From assembly GCA_902803345.1 (NCBI GenBank), contig CADCPV010000098.1, positions 1-8,559 on the forward strand: a stretch of DNA of 8,559 nt. Direction: 5' to 3'. Origin of the DNA: an uncultured Eubacteriales bacterium (GTDB taxonomy: Bacteria > Bacillota_A > Clostridia > Lachnospirales > Lachnospiraceae). The notes below the pieces were generated by a model, which was not told the origin of the DNA, searched no databases, and was given only the letters and a program-made list of their open reading frames with translations. Below, in pieces: positions 1-7,496 of the stretch. The translations under genes were made by a program, and so were the position numbers. Position 1 is the first letter of the stretch, and each line of letters opens with the position of its first letter.

Positions 1-561
1 AAAGTTGTCGTCGACTGCGGGAGCCTCGGATATGAAATCAATGTGCCGTCTTCCGTGACGGGAGCGGTGCGGATCGGTTCGGAAGTGAAGCTTTACACGT
101 TTCTGAACGTGCGCGAAGATGAAATGAGCCTGTTCGGCTTCCTGGACCAGGACAGCCTGTCCATGTTCAAGCTCCTGATTACGATCAGCGGCATCGGTCC
201 GAAAGGCGCTTTGGGCGTGCTGTCAGTCATGTCCGTATCGGATCTTCGCTTTGCAGTCCTCGCCGGCGATGCAAAATCCATTTCACGGGCGCCGGGGATC
301 GGCCAGAAGACAGCCCAGCGGATTGTGATGGAGCTGAAGGATAAAGTCAGCATCAGCGACAGCTTTGACAGTTCCGGGAATGTGGGAAGCGCTGCTGCCC
401 TGACAGGAGAAGAGTCCTCGGCGAAATCGGATGCGATCATTGCGCTGACAGAGCTTGGATTCAGTTCCTCCGATGCGCTTCGGGCAGTCTCGAAAGTGGA
501 GATCGCGGGACGCTCGGCAAACCAGATCCTGAAAGACGCACTGAAAGCGCTTGGAAGATAA
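1..561 (+). CDS. ruvA: Holliday junction branch migration protein RuvA (5' end missing)
   Basis: RuvA binds four-way Holliday junctions as a tetramer and loads the RuvB motor for branch migration in recombinational repair. The frame is open from base 1 and gives 186 visible residues. The family is about 200 residues long, so roughly 15 N-terminal codons lie before the window; the ATG-like start at an internal GTG/ATG is not the real one. Seen in order: the end of the OB-fold domain I (VVVDCGSLGYEI, then LFGFLDQD), two helix-hairpin-helix DNA-binding motifs (ISGIGPKGALGVLS and APGIGQKTAQRIVMELKDK), a variable Ser/Gly-rich linker, and the small C-terminal domain III that contacts RuvB (AIIALTELGFSSSDAL through NQILKDALKALGR). 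It stops 18 bases before ruvB, a conserved order. All diagnostic motifs are intact. The identification is secure; only the 5' end is unknown. Confidence 0.96.
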   Translation, partial: KVVVDCGSLGYEINVPSSVTGAVRIGSEVKLYTFLNVREDEMSLFGFLDQDSLSMFKLLITISGIGPKGALGVLSVMSVSDLRFAVLAGDAKSISRAPGIGQKTAQRIVMELKDKVSISDSFDSSGNVGSAAALTGEESSAKSDAIIALTELGFSSSDALRAVSKVEIAGRSANQILKDALKALGR

Positions 562-579
562 ACAACAGGGAAGAAAGAT

Positions 580-1584
580 ATGAACCGCAGAATCATCACC
601 ACGGAAGAAATGATTGAGGACATTCCGGTCGAGAATTCACTCCGGCCGCAGCGGCTGTCCCAGTATATCGGTCAGGAAAGACTGAAGGAAACGCTGAAAA
701 TCTATATTGACGCCGCGAAGGAACGCCGGGAAGCTTTGGACCATGTGCTTCTCTACGGGCCTCCCGGACTCGGAAAAACGACGCTTGCCGGCATTATCGC
801 AAATGAGATGGGCACGAACATGAAAATCACCTCAGGCCCGGCAATTGAAAAGCCGGGAGAGCTCGCGGCGATTCTCAACAACCTGCAGGAAAACGATGTG
901 CTGTTCATCGACGAAATTCACCGGCTGAACCGCCAGGTAGAGGAAGTCCTGTATCCGGCGATGGAGGATTTTGCAATCGATATCGTGATCGGGAAAGGAC
1001 CGACAGCACGCTCGATCCGGCTTGATCTGCCGCATTTCACTTTGGTCGGCGCGACGACAAGGGCAGGACTTCTGACAGCGCCTCTTCGGGACCGCTTCGG
1101 CATCATACATCGGATGGAGTTCTATACGGTTGAAGAGCTGCATGAAATTGTCATGCGAAGCTCGGAGGTCCTGGGTGTGCGGATTGACGAGGAAGCCTCC
1201 TATGAACTTGCAAGAAGGTCGAGAGGCACACCGCGGCTTGCAAACCGCTTCCTGAAGCGGGTCCGGGACGTGGCGCAGATCCGCGGCGATGGAAACATCA
1301 CGAAAAAGATCACAGACGAAGCGCTGGATATGCTTGATGTGGACAAGCTGGGCCTTGACAACGGCGACCGCAAGATCCTGCTTCTCATGATCGAGAAATT
1401 CGGCGGCGGACCGGTCGGACTCGATACCCTGTCCGCGGCGCTTTCCGAAGACGCCGGGACACTGGAAGATGTTTACGAGCCCTACCTTCTGCAGAACGGA
1501 TTCATTGTCCGGACGCCGAAGGGACGCGTTGTAACCGATCACGCTTACGCACATCTTGGTATACCGCATGAAGAAAATGATTGA
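580..1584 (+). CDS. ruvB: Holliday junction branch migration ATPase RuvB
   Basis: RuvB is the hexameric AAA+ motor that pumps DNA through RuvA-bound Holliday junctions. The protein is 334 residues, the normal family length. Visible landmarks are the N-terminal [12 protein letters not shown] segment (about 21-32), Walker [10 protein letters not shown] (60-68), Walker B LFIDEIH with D111 and E112, sensor 1 GATTRAG (157-163), the arginine finger R170 in APLRDRFG, sensor 2 R219 in RGTPRLANR, and the C-terminal winged-helix domain (about 255-334) with [11 protein letters not shown] and the RTPKGR motif. The ATG start is supported by AGGGA at 567-571, eight bases upstream, and follows the ruvA stop by 18 bases. 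The last 17 bases overlap the start of the U32-family gene, so the three genes are probably translated from one mRNA. No anomalies were seen. Confidence 0.98.
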   Translation: MNRRIITTEEMIEDIPVENSLRPQRLSQYIGQERLKETLKIYIDAAKERREALDHVLLYGPPGLGKTTLAGIIANEMGTNMKITSGPAIEKPGELAAILNNLQENDVLFIDEIHRLNRQVEEVLYPAMEDFAIDIVIGKGPTARSIRLDLPHFTLVGATTRAGLLTAPLRDRFGIIHRMEFYTVEELHEIVMRSSEVLGVRIDEEASYELARRSRGTPRLANRFLKRVRDVAQIRGDGNITKKITDEALDMLDVDKLGLDNGDRKILLLMIEKFGGGPVGLDTLSAALSEDAGTLEDVYEPYLLQNGFIVRTPKGRVVTDHAYAHLGIPHEEND

Positions 1585-3799
1585 ACTTCTGGCGCCGGCC
1601 GGCTCCTTCCAGGTATTGAAAGCCTGCATCTCGGCCGGCGCAGATGCTGTCTATATGGGGCTTTCGAGGTTCTCCGCGCGCGCATTTGCCGAAAACGCGG
1701 AAGGCGAAGACTATATCCGTGCGATCGACTATGCGCATCTGCACGGTAAAAAACTGTACCTGACCCTGAATACGCTTCTGAAGGAGCAGGAACTGTCGGA
1801 AGAGATCCATCCTCTGCTGGATCCGCTGTATGAAGCCGGGCTTGACGGGATTATTGTCCAGGACTTCGGCCTGATGCGCATGCTTTCCCATGATTATCCC
1901 GGCCTTCCGCTTCATGTCAGCACCCAGGCGACGGTGACAGACCCGGGGACGGCCAATCTTCTGAAAGGACTCGGCGCCGTCCGGGTTGTACCGGCACGGG
2001 AACTTTCACTTCAGGAAATCCGGCGGATCAAAGAAGAGAGCGGGCTCGAGGTGGAATGTTTCATCCACGGTGCGCTCTGTTATTCGTATTCGGGGCAGTG
2101 CCTGTTCAGTTCTCTCGTGGGCGGGCGCTCCGGGAACCGCGGCCGCTGCGCCCAGAGCTGCCGGATGCCCTATAACCTGTATAATGAGCAGGGAAGAAAA
2201 CTGAATCAGAAGGGCGAAGAGTATCTTCTGAGCCTGAAGGACCTGAATTCACTCGCGTATCTTCCGGAACTGTACTGCGCAGGTGTTGACTCCCTGAAGA
2301 TCGAAGGCCGCATGAAGAAAGCAGAATATGCGGCTGGTGTAACCTCCGTTTACCGGAAGTATCTGGATTTACTGTTGAAACTTTCGGAAGAGCAGCGCTG
2401 CAGAACGCCCGAGGAATTCCGGAAAGCGGGATACAAAGTGAATATTTCGGACGAAAAGAAGCTTTTTGATCTTTTCAATCGGAACGGTTTTACGGACGGA
2501 TACCTCACACGTCATAACGGCCGGGAGATGCTGAGCCTGAAAAAACCTTCCTTCCGGGAGGAACCGAAGGAACTCTCGGAAGAAATCCGGAAACAATATA
2601 TTGATACGCCGCACAAAAGCACGATTCAGATGACATATCGCTTTACTGAGGGCGATCCGGGGGAGCTGAGACTGCGTACGGATCTTGACAAAAAGGAGTT
2701 TACGGTATCGGTCCAAAGTGATTTCATCCCGGAGCGTGCCGAATCCCGCCCGACGGACCGGGAGGCTGTTGAACGGCAGCTTCTTCGGCTCGGAGATACG
2801 GATTTTGATGCGGAATCCATCGAAGGAATCCTGGAACCGAATCTTTTCCTTCCGGTCTCTTCGCTGAATGCATTCAGAAGAAAAGCCGTATCGGCGCTGA
2901 CAGAGGAGATCCTGTCCGCATACAGAAGGAAGCTTCCGGAGAGAAAGACCGGGAAGGCAAATGATCCTGCAGAAAAAAAGATGCCTGTTTCCGGGATGTG
3001 CCTTCAGGTCCTGGTGACCCGAAAAGAACAGCTTTCGGCAGCACTCGAATCCGCTGCGGAAACGGTTATCCTTGAATCCACCATTGCGGAAGCCTCCGAA
3101 TATCAGGCGCTTTCCGAGCAGATTCACACGGCAGAAAAACGCAGCTTCCTGGCTTTTCCGCCGATATTCCGGCAGGAGATGCAGCGCTGGTTCAATCAGA
3201 ACGCCGAAGCAGTCCGGGAAGCCGGGTTTGACGGATTTCTGGTCCGGACACTCGGCGAGATCAGCTGGCTTAAGGAGAGAAATATCCCGGGCGAGCGGCT
3301 TTCGGACCATACGCTGTATGCGATGAACCTGGAAGCGCAGTCATTCCTCCGGGACAGCGGCTTTTCGCGTCTTACGGTTCCTCTGGAGCTTTCGGAGCCG
3401 GAGATCCGCGGGATGGATTTCACGAATGACTGCCTGCTTTTATACGGTTATCTTCCGATGATGCTTTCCGCAAACTGTCTCGTGCGGACAGCGGAGGGCT
3501 GCGATCACAGAAACAGGACCGTGATCCTTTCGGACCGCCTGCAGAACAGGCTGCCGGTGGAGTGCATCTGCCGCTACTGCATGAACCGGATCCTGAACGC
3601 GGTCCCCTTGTCTCTTCTTTCTCTGCACAAAGATGTGGAAAAGCTTCAAATTCCCACGGGAAGGCTTGATTTTACGATCGAATCGGCTGATGAAACCAGG
3701 GAAATCATCCGGGAATTTACACGGGCTTATCGGGACGGAAAAGACGTTTCGGAACGCCCGAAATTTACGCGCGGCCATTTCCGAAGGAAGGTTGACTGA
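1568..3799 (+). CDS. U32-family protein (annotated 'peptidase U32') with C-terminal DUF3656-like region
   Basis: This is a 743-residue member of the U32 family. Residues 5-270 form the U32 core: [23 protein letters not shown], the family signature from E163 to S181 (key residues E163, G168, C171, G176, C178), then [14 protein letters not shown] and [12 protein letters not shown]171, C178, C194 or C198, and possibly C237, are candidate Fe-S ligands, because characterised U32 proteins (UbiU/UbiV, RlhA, TrhP) use cysteines here. The middle (about 290-440) resembles the DUF3656 extension found in RlhA-type proteins. The C-terminal part has a second cysteine group, C637, C645, C666, C668 and C671, followed by NAVPLSL and a RLDFT motif. 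Substrate is unknown; RNA hydroxylation is a family-based guess and proteolysis is poorly supported. ATG 1568 is chosen because [12 protein letters not shown] matches usual U32 N-termini; ATG 1577 (eight-base overlap with ruvB) is possible. No good ribosome-binding site precedes either, which suggests translational coupling to ruvB. It belongs to the ruvAB unit. Confidence 0.9.
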   Translation: MKKMIELLAPAGSFQVLKACISAGADAVYMGLSRFSARAFAENAEGEDYIRAIDYAHLHGKKLYLTLNTLLKEQELSEEIHPLLDPLYEAGLDGIIVQDFGLMRMLSHDYPGLPLHVSTQATVTDPGTANLLKGLGAVRVVPARELSLQEIRRIKEESGLEVECFIHGALCYSYSGQCLFSSLVGGRSGNRGRCAQSCRMPYNLYNEQGRKLNQKGEEYLLSLKDLNSLAYLPELYCAGVDSLKIEGRMKKAEYAAGVTSVYRKYLDLLLKLSEEQRCRTPEEFRKAGYKVNISDEKKLFDLFNRNGFTDGYLTRHNGREMLSLKKPSFREEPKELSEEIRKQYIDTPHKSTIQMTYRFTEGDPGELRLRTDLDKKEFTVSVQSDFIPERAESRPTDREAVERQLLRLGDTDFDAESIEGILEPNLFLPVSSLNAFRRKAVSALTEEILSAYRRKLPERKTGKANDPAEKKMPVSGMCLQVLVTRKEQLSAALESAAETVILESTIAEASEYQALSEQIHTAEKRSFLAFPPIFRQEMQRWFNQNAEAVREAGFDGFLVRTLGEISWLKERNIPGERLSDHTLYAMNLEAQSFLRDSGFSRLTVPLELSEPEIRGMDFTNDCLLLYGYLPMMLSANCLVRTAEGCDHRNRTVILSDRLQNRLPVECICRYCMNRILNAVPLSLLSLHKDVEKLQIPTGRLDFTIESADETREIIREFTRAYRDGKDVSERPKFTRGHFRRKVD

Positions 3800-3820
3800 A
3801 ACCGGTTTTTTTGCTATACT
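3792..3820 (+). promoter_or_regulatory. Predicted sigma-A promoter for the alaA-ctpE-lipoprotein unit
   Basis: The -35 box TTGACT is at 3792-3797 and the -10 box TATACT at 3815-3820. They are separated by exactly 17 bases, with a TGC extended -10 directly upstream (3812-3814). Each box differs from consensus at one position. Transcription would begin near A3827, giving a leader of about 76 bases before the aminotransferase ATG. The -35 box overlaps the last codon and stop of the U32 gene, so the promoter sits at the end of the upstream unit. The spacer contains the palindrome AAACCGGTTT (3799-3808) followed by a T run, which might act as an operator; that part is speculation. No other stretch in the window matches a promoter this well. 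Confidence 0.8.
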
Positions 3821-3858
3821 ATATCGAATACTGGGGTAAATCGGCTTTTGTTCTTCTC

Positions 3859-3882
3859 AAAACCGGGATATCCCCGGGTTTT
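3859..3882 (+). terminator. Stem-loop in the alaA leader: candidate terminator or attenuator
   Basis: The arms are AAAACC/GGTTTT (six pairs), then a one-base bulge on the right arm, then GGG/CCC, around a five-base ATATC loop. The shape resembles an intrinsic terminator with an A-tract before and a T-tract after. The T-tract is only four bases, already used in the stem, and is followed by ATGCGTG, so termination may be weak. It lies downstream of the predicted transcription start (about 3827) and 10 bases before the GAGG ribosome-binding site. It could end read-through from the ruvAB-U32 unit, attenuate the new transcript, or simply structure the leader. Confidence 0.4.
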
Positions 3883-3892
3883 ATGCGTGTTT

Positions 3893-3896
3893 GAGG
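3893..3896 (+). promoter_or_regulatory. Ribosome-binding site that fixes the alaA start
   Basis: GAGG lies six bases before ATG 3903. This spacing selects ATG 3903 over the in-frame TTG at 3891, which overlaps this site and has no upstream Shine-Dalgarno sequence of its own. The resulting 405-residue product matches the length of E. coli AlaA. Confidence 0.8.
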
Positions 3897-3902
3897 CGAA
3901 AT

Positions 3903-5120
3903 ATGAGACAATTTCTGAAATCACATAAACTGGATTATGTCAGCTACGATGTCCGCGGACCGGTTTTGGAAGAAGCGGAGAAGATGGAAGCGCAGGGCAT
4001 CCGGATCCTGAAGCTGAATATCGGGAATCCCGCACCGTTCGGGCTGATGGCACCCGAAGAAATCATTTCGGATATGATCCGGAACATCCCGGACGCAGAA
4101 GGCTACAGCAATTCGAAAGGGATATTTGCGGCCAGAAAAGCCATCATGCAGTATCACCAGCTGAAAGGCCTGCCAAACCTTGACGTCGATCATATCTATA
4201 CCGGAAACGGGGTATCGGAGATGATTTCGATGTCCATGCAGGGGCTTCTCGATAACGGCGACGAAGTGCTTGTGCCTTCGCCGGATTATCCGCTGTGGAC
4301 CGCCTGCGTGACGCTTTCCGGCGGAAAAGCCGTGCATTACCGCTGCGACGAACAGGCAGACTGGTACCCGGACATTCAGGACATCCGGAGCAAAATCACC
4401 GACCGCACCAAGGCCATTGTCATCATCAATCCGAACAATCCGACCGGTGCCGTTTACCCGGTGGAACTGCTTCAGGAGATTGTTGAAATCGCAAGAGAGC
4501 ACGAACTGATCATTTTCTCGGATGAGATTTACGACCGTCTGGTCATGGACGGCATTAAGCATACCTCGATCGCATCGCTTGCGCCGGATCTGTTCTGCGT
4601 TACCCTGAACGGTCTCTCGAAATCCCACCGGATTGCGGGATTCCGGGTCGGCTGGATGGTGCTTTCCGGTCGGAAAGATCATGTGCAGGGCTATATCGAA
4701 GGCCTGAACATGCTGAGTTCCATGCGGCTCTGCAGCAACGTGCCTTCGCAGATGATCATCCAGACCGCGATCGGCGGCATTCAGAGCGCGGACCAGCTGA
4801 TTCTTCCGGGCGGAAGAATTTACGAGCAGCGTGAATGCGTCGACCGGCTGGTAAATGAGATTCCGGGCCTTTCGGAGGTGCGTCCGCACGGCGCATTCTA
4901 TACCTTCCCGAAGCTCGATGTGAAGAAATTCAACATTACGGATGACGAGAAATTCTGTATCGACCTGCTGCACGAAAAACGGGTGCTTTTAGTGCCCGGA
5001 AAAGGCTTCCACTGGGAAGAACCGGATCACTTCCGGATTGTCTATCTGCCGCGCGTTGAAGTGCTGCAGGAAGCCATGAACGCGATGGCGGAATTCCTGG
5101 ACGGATACCGCCAGCACTGA
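3903..5120 (+). CDS. alaA: Glutamate-pyruvate (alanine) aminotransferase, AlaA type
   Basis: This is a PLP-dependent fold-type I, class I/II aminotransferase. The AlaA group makes L-alanine and 2-oxoglutarate from pyruvate and glutamate in the cytoplasm, feeding protein and peptidoglycan synthesis. The protein has 405 residues, and the sequence closely follows the AlaA pattern from the N-terminus (LDYVSYDVRGPVLEEA) onward. Visible active-site features are the substrate-side LNIGNPAPFG (38-47), TGNGVSE (100-106), Y129 in SPDYPLW, N179 in INPNNPTG, D207 and Y210 in FSDEIYD, the Schiff-base lysine K240 in GLSKSHRIAGFRVGW, and the carboxylate-binding R378 in HFRIVYLP. The start is set by GAGG six bases upstream. 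The gene has its own predicted promoter and lies 15 bases upstream of the P-type ATPase gene, so it probably leads that operon. Substrate preference within the family is inferred; a related broad-specificity transaminase is the alternative. Confidence 0.93.
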   Translation: MRQFLKSHKLDYVSYDVRGPVLEEAEKMEAQGIRILKLNIGNPAPFGLMAPEEIISDMIRNIPDAEGYSNSKGIFAARKAIMQYHQLKGLPNLDVDHIYTGNGVSEMISMSMQGLLDNGDEVLVPSPDYPLWTACVTLSGGKAVHYRCDEQADWYPDIQDIRSKITDRTKAIVIINPNNPTGAVYPVELLQEIVEIAREHELIIFSDEIYDRLVMDGIKHTSIASLAPDLFCVTLNGLSKSHRIAGFRVGWMVLSGRKDHVQGYIEGLNMLSSMRLCSNVPSQMIIQTAIGGIQSADQLILPGGRIYEQRECVDRLVNEIPGLSEVRPHGAFYTFPKLDVKKFNITDDEKFCIDLLHEKRVLLVPGKGFHWEEPDHFRIVYLPRVEVLQEAMNAMAEFLDGYRQH

Positions 5121-5135
5121 ACATCTTAGGATAAC

Positions 5136-7496
5136 ATGAACGGACTGACACAAGAAGAAGTTCAAAAAAGAATAGAAGCGGGACAGGTAAACCATGTCAA
5201 AGCGGGGAACACCCGGTCCTATGCCAGCATCATTTTAGGGAATACACTGACTTTTTTCAACCTGCTGAACGTCGTGTTTTTCGTCGGGGTGCTTTTGGTC
5301 GGCTCCTACAAGAACGGCCTGTTTATGCTCGTGATCCTGATCAATACCGGCATCGGCATTTTCCAGGAAATCCGGACGAAACGCACACTCGACAAGCTCT
5401 CGATCATGAACATGAGCCGGACGATTGCAGTCCGGTCAGGGACGCAGCAGGACATAGCCGTAAATGAAATCGTGCTTGACGATGTACTCCTCTTAAAACA
5501 GGGCGACCAGATCCCCTGCGACTGCGAGGTGCTTCAGGGAGCTCTTGAGGTAAACGAATCGCTCCTTACGGGTGAATCGGACAATGTAACGAAGAAAGCG
5601 GGGCAGGAACTTCTGTCCGGGTCCTTTATTACAGCCGGTTCCGCCTATGCGAAGGTGACAAAAGTCGGCGATGAAAGCTATGCCGCGAAAATCGCAGGAG
5701 AAGCGAAAAAGAAACGCGTCCGGAAATCCGGACTCCGCGATACTTTAAACCGGATTCTGAAAATCGTCAGCTTTGCAATCATCCCGCTGTGCGGACTGCT
5801 GTTTGCCAAGATGTACTTCATGAATCACTATCCGCTGAAGGAAACCGTGGAAATGACTGCGGCATCCGGCGTCGGCATGATTCCGGAAGGGCTGATTCTT
5901 CTGACCAGTGTCTCGCTGACGCTGGGCGTATTAAAGCTTGCACAGCAGCGGACGATTGTGCAGGATCTGTACTGTATCGAAACACTTGCTCGTGTCGACG
6001 TGCTCTGTCTCGATAAAACCGGAACCCTGACCGAAGGCCGGCTCAAGGTGGAGCAGGTAATCGACATGACCGAAAAAGAGGAGCTTTCGCCTGCGCTGCA
6101 GCAGCTTCTCTTTACCATAGATTCGAAAAATGCGACTACCGAAGCGCTTTCCGCGTATTTCGGCGCGCCGATCACAAGTGCCTGGAAACTGCAGAAGGCC
6201 ATTCCATTTTCTTCGGAACGGGAATATTCCGGTGCGGTTTTTGAAGGGCAGGGAAGTATCTATATCGGTGCCGTACAGGCGCTGTTCCCCGCGGATACGG
6301 CGCTTCTTCAGGAGGCAGGCGAGTATGCGAAGCAGGGCTTCCGTGTCATTGCGGCTGCGCAGAGCGACCAGCCTTTCTCCGGCGGCATTGTGCCGGGAGA
6401 ACTTCGCCCGCTCGGCCTTGTCCTGATGACGGATGTGATCCGACGCGAATGTCAGAATACGCTGAAGTATTTCGCGGAGCAGGATGTGACGCTCAAGGTG
6501 ATTTCCGGTGATGATCCGGTGACAGTATCGCGCATTGCCGCGCAGTGCGGTCTTTCGGGGGCGGAGGATTATCTGGACGCTTCCAAAATCACGGAAGACC
6601 AGGATCTTCCGGAACTGATGGATCAGTACACGGTTTTCGGCCGCGTACGTCCGGAACAGAAAAAGAAGATGATCGCGGCGCTTCAGGAGCACGGCCACAA
6701 GGTTGCGATGACCGGAGACGGCGTCAACGATGTGCTGGCCTTCAAGCAGGCGGACTGCTCGATCGCGATGGCATCCGGCTCGGATGCGGCAAAGCATACG
6801 GCGGATATCGTGCTTCTGGATTCGGATTTCACCTCCCTTCCGGACGTGGTAAAGCAGGGCCGGCGCGTCATCAACAATATCTGCAGCGCTTCCACGATGT
6901 ACCTGATCAAGACAATGTTTTCGATTGTCCTGACGCTTCTTACGGTCATTGCCGGCATCAGCTATCCGGTACAATCCATCCATCTCACGATTATCAGTGC
7001 CTTTGCGGTCGGCGCCCCGACCTTCCTGCTGCAGTTTGAGCCGAGTTACCTCAGGGTACAGGACGATTTCATCCGGCGTGTCATGCATTATGCGCTGCCG
7101 GCGGGCGTGACGATTGCAGTGCTTTCCTATGCACTGAACAATGTCGGCCTTTTGGTGGACCGGAACAATGCCTCGATGCTCACAACGATCTGTGTGCTTG
7201 CGATCGGCTATATTTATTTCTACATGCTGCGGCGGGTTTACCAGCCGATGAACCTGTTCCGGCGGATTGTCGTGTACAGCATGCAGGTGCTGTTCTTCGT
7301 CGTCATTATTTTCGGCCAGCACCTCCTTGACATGACGAATGTTTCCACGACGGGTGTTGTTGTGCTTCTTGCGGTCGTGACTTTCGCGCCTATTTTTGAA
7401 GACCTTTTAGAGAGGGCTTTTGATATCGTAACGGACCGCATTACACGCTACCGGGCCTGGCGTAAGGCGGAAAAAAAGGCCGCGGAATCCTCATGA
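5136..7496 (+). CDS. ctpE: P-type cation ATPase, CtpE-like (probable calcium transporter)
   Basis: This is a 786-residue integral membrane P-type ATPase that couples ATP hydrolysis to cation transport. It begins with the typical GLTQEEVQKRIEAGQVN. Landmarks: transmembrane pair about 33-78; actuator-domain TGES (145-148); segments about 208-268 with MIPEGL (P250) in M4; phosphorylated aspartate D293 in DKTGTLTEG; N-domain with FSSEREYSG and IGA (378-380) where many P2 ATPases have KGA; ISGDDPVTV (456-464); hinge MTGDGVNDVLAFKQAD (525-540); then six predicted C-terminal segments (about 588-757). There is no N-terminal metal-binding CxxC, which argues against a copper or cadmium pump. The DGVNDVLA hinge, PEGLILLTS and absent KGA lysine resemble mycobacterial CtpE, a calcium importer. 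Calcium is therefore the best guess, with other divalent cations possible. TAGGA at 5127-5131 supports the ATG. The stop overlaps the next start as ATGA. Confidence 0.9.
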   Translation: MNGLTQEEVQKRIEAGQVNHVKAGNTRSYASIILGNTLTFFNLLNVVFFVGVLLVGSYKNGLFMLVILINTGIGIFQEIRTKRTLDKLSIMNMSRTIAVRSGTQQDIAVNEIVLDDVLLLKQGDQIPCDCEVLQGALEVNESLLTGESDNVTKKAGQELLSGSFITAGSAYAKVTKVGDESYAAKIAGEAKKKRVRKSGLRDTLNRILKIVSFAIIPLCGLLFAKMYFMNHYPLKETVEMTAASGVGMIPEGLILLTSVSLTLGVLKLAQQRTIVQDLYCIETLARVDVLCLDKTGTLTEGRLKVEQVIDMTEKEELSPALQQLLFTIDSKNATTEALSAYFGAPITSAWKLQKAIPFSSEREYSGAVFEGQGSIYIGAVQALFPADTALLQEAGEYAKQGFRVIAAAQSDQPFSGGIVPGELRPLGLVLMTDVIRRECQNTLKYFAEQDVTLKVISGDDPVTVSRIAAQCGLSGAEDYLDASKITEDQDLPELMDQYTVFGRVRPEQKKKMIAALQEHGHKVAMTGDGVNDVLAFKQADCSIAMASGSDAAKHTADIVLLDSDFTSLPDVVKQGRRVINNICSASTMYLIKTMFSIVLTLLTVIAGISYPVQSIHLTIISAFAVGAPTFLLQFEPSYLRVQDDFIRRVMHYALPAGVTIAVLSYALNNVGLLVDRNNASMLTTICVLAIGYIYFYMLRRVYQPMNLFRRIVVYSMQVLFFVVIIFGQHLLDMTNVSTTGVVVLLAVVTFAPIFEDLLERAFDIVTDRITRYRAWRKAEKKAAESS

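Noticed and set aside
832..3310. Long minus-strand open frames opposite ruvB (832-1629) and the U32 gene (2369-3310)
   Set aside because: Both lie wholly or almost wholly within confidently assigned genes and have no family motifs.
3799..3812. AAACCGGTTT followed by a T run, resembling a terminator just after the U32 stop
   Set aside because: The palindrome has no loop; allowing a four-base loop leaves only three A-T pairs, too weak for termination. It fits better as the promoter spacer.
3883..3894. A three-codon leader ORF (ATG CGT GTT TGA) whose stop overlaps the alaA ribosome-binding site
   Set aside because: It has no ribosome-binding site of its own, begins at the base of a stem-loop, and is short enough to arise by chance. 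No run of regulatory codons, such as Ala codons, is present.
3891..3902. TTG 3891 as the start of the aminotransferase
   Set aside because: It overlaps the GAGG site that serves ATG 3903, and starting at 3903 gives the standard 405-residue AlaA length.
3921..4973. A 350-codon minus-strand open frame opposite alaA
   Set aside because: It shows the same antisense-shadow pattern; the composition is unlike a real protein and the + strand frame carries all aminotransferase motifs.
5931..7322. A 463-codon open frame on the minus strand opposite the P-type ATPase gene
   Set aside because: It mirrors the codon structure of a clearly conserved gene, is rich in Arg/His/Gln without any recognisable domain, and has no promoter or ribosome-binding context. 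GC-skewed codon use leaves such antisense frames open by chance.
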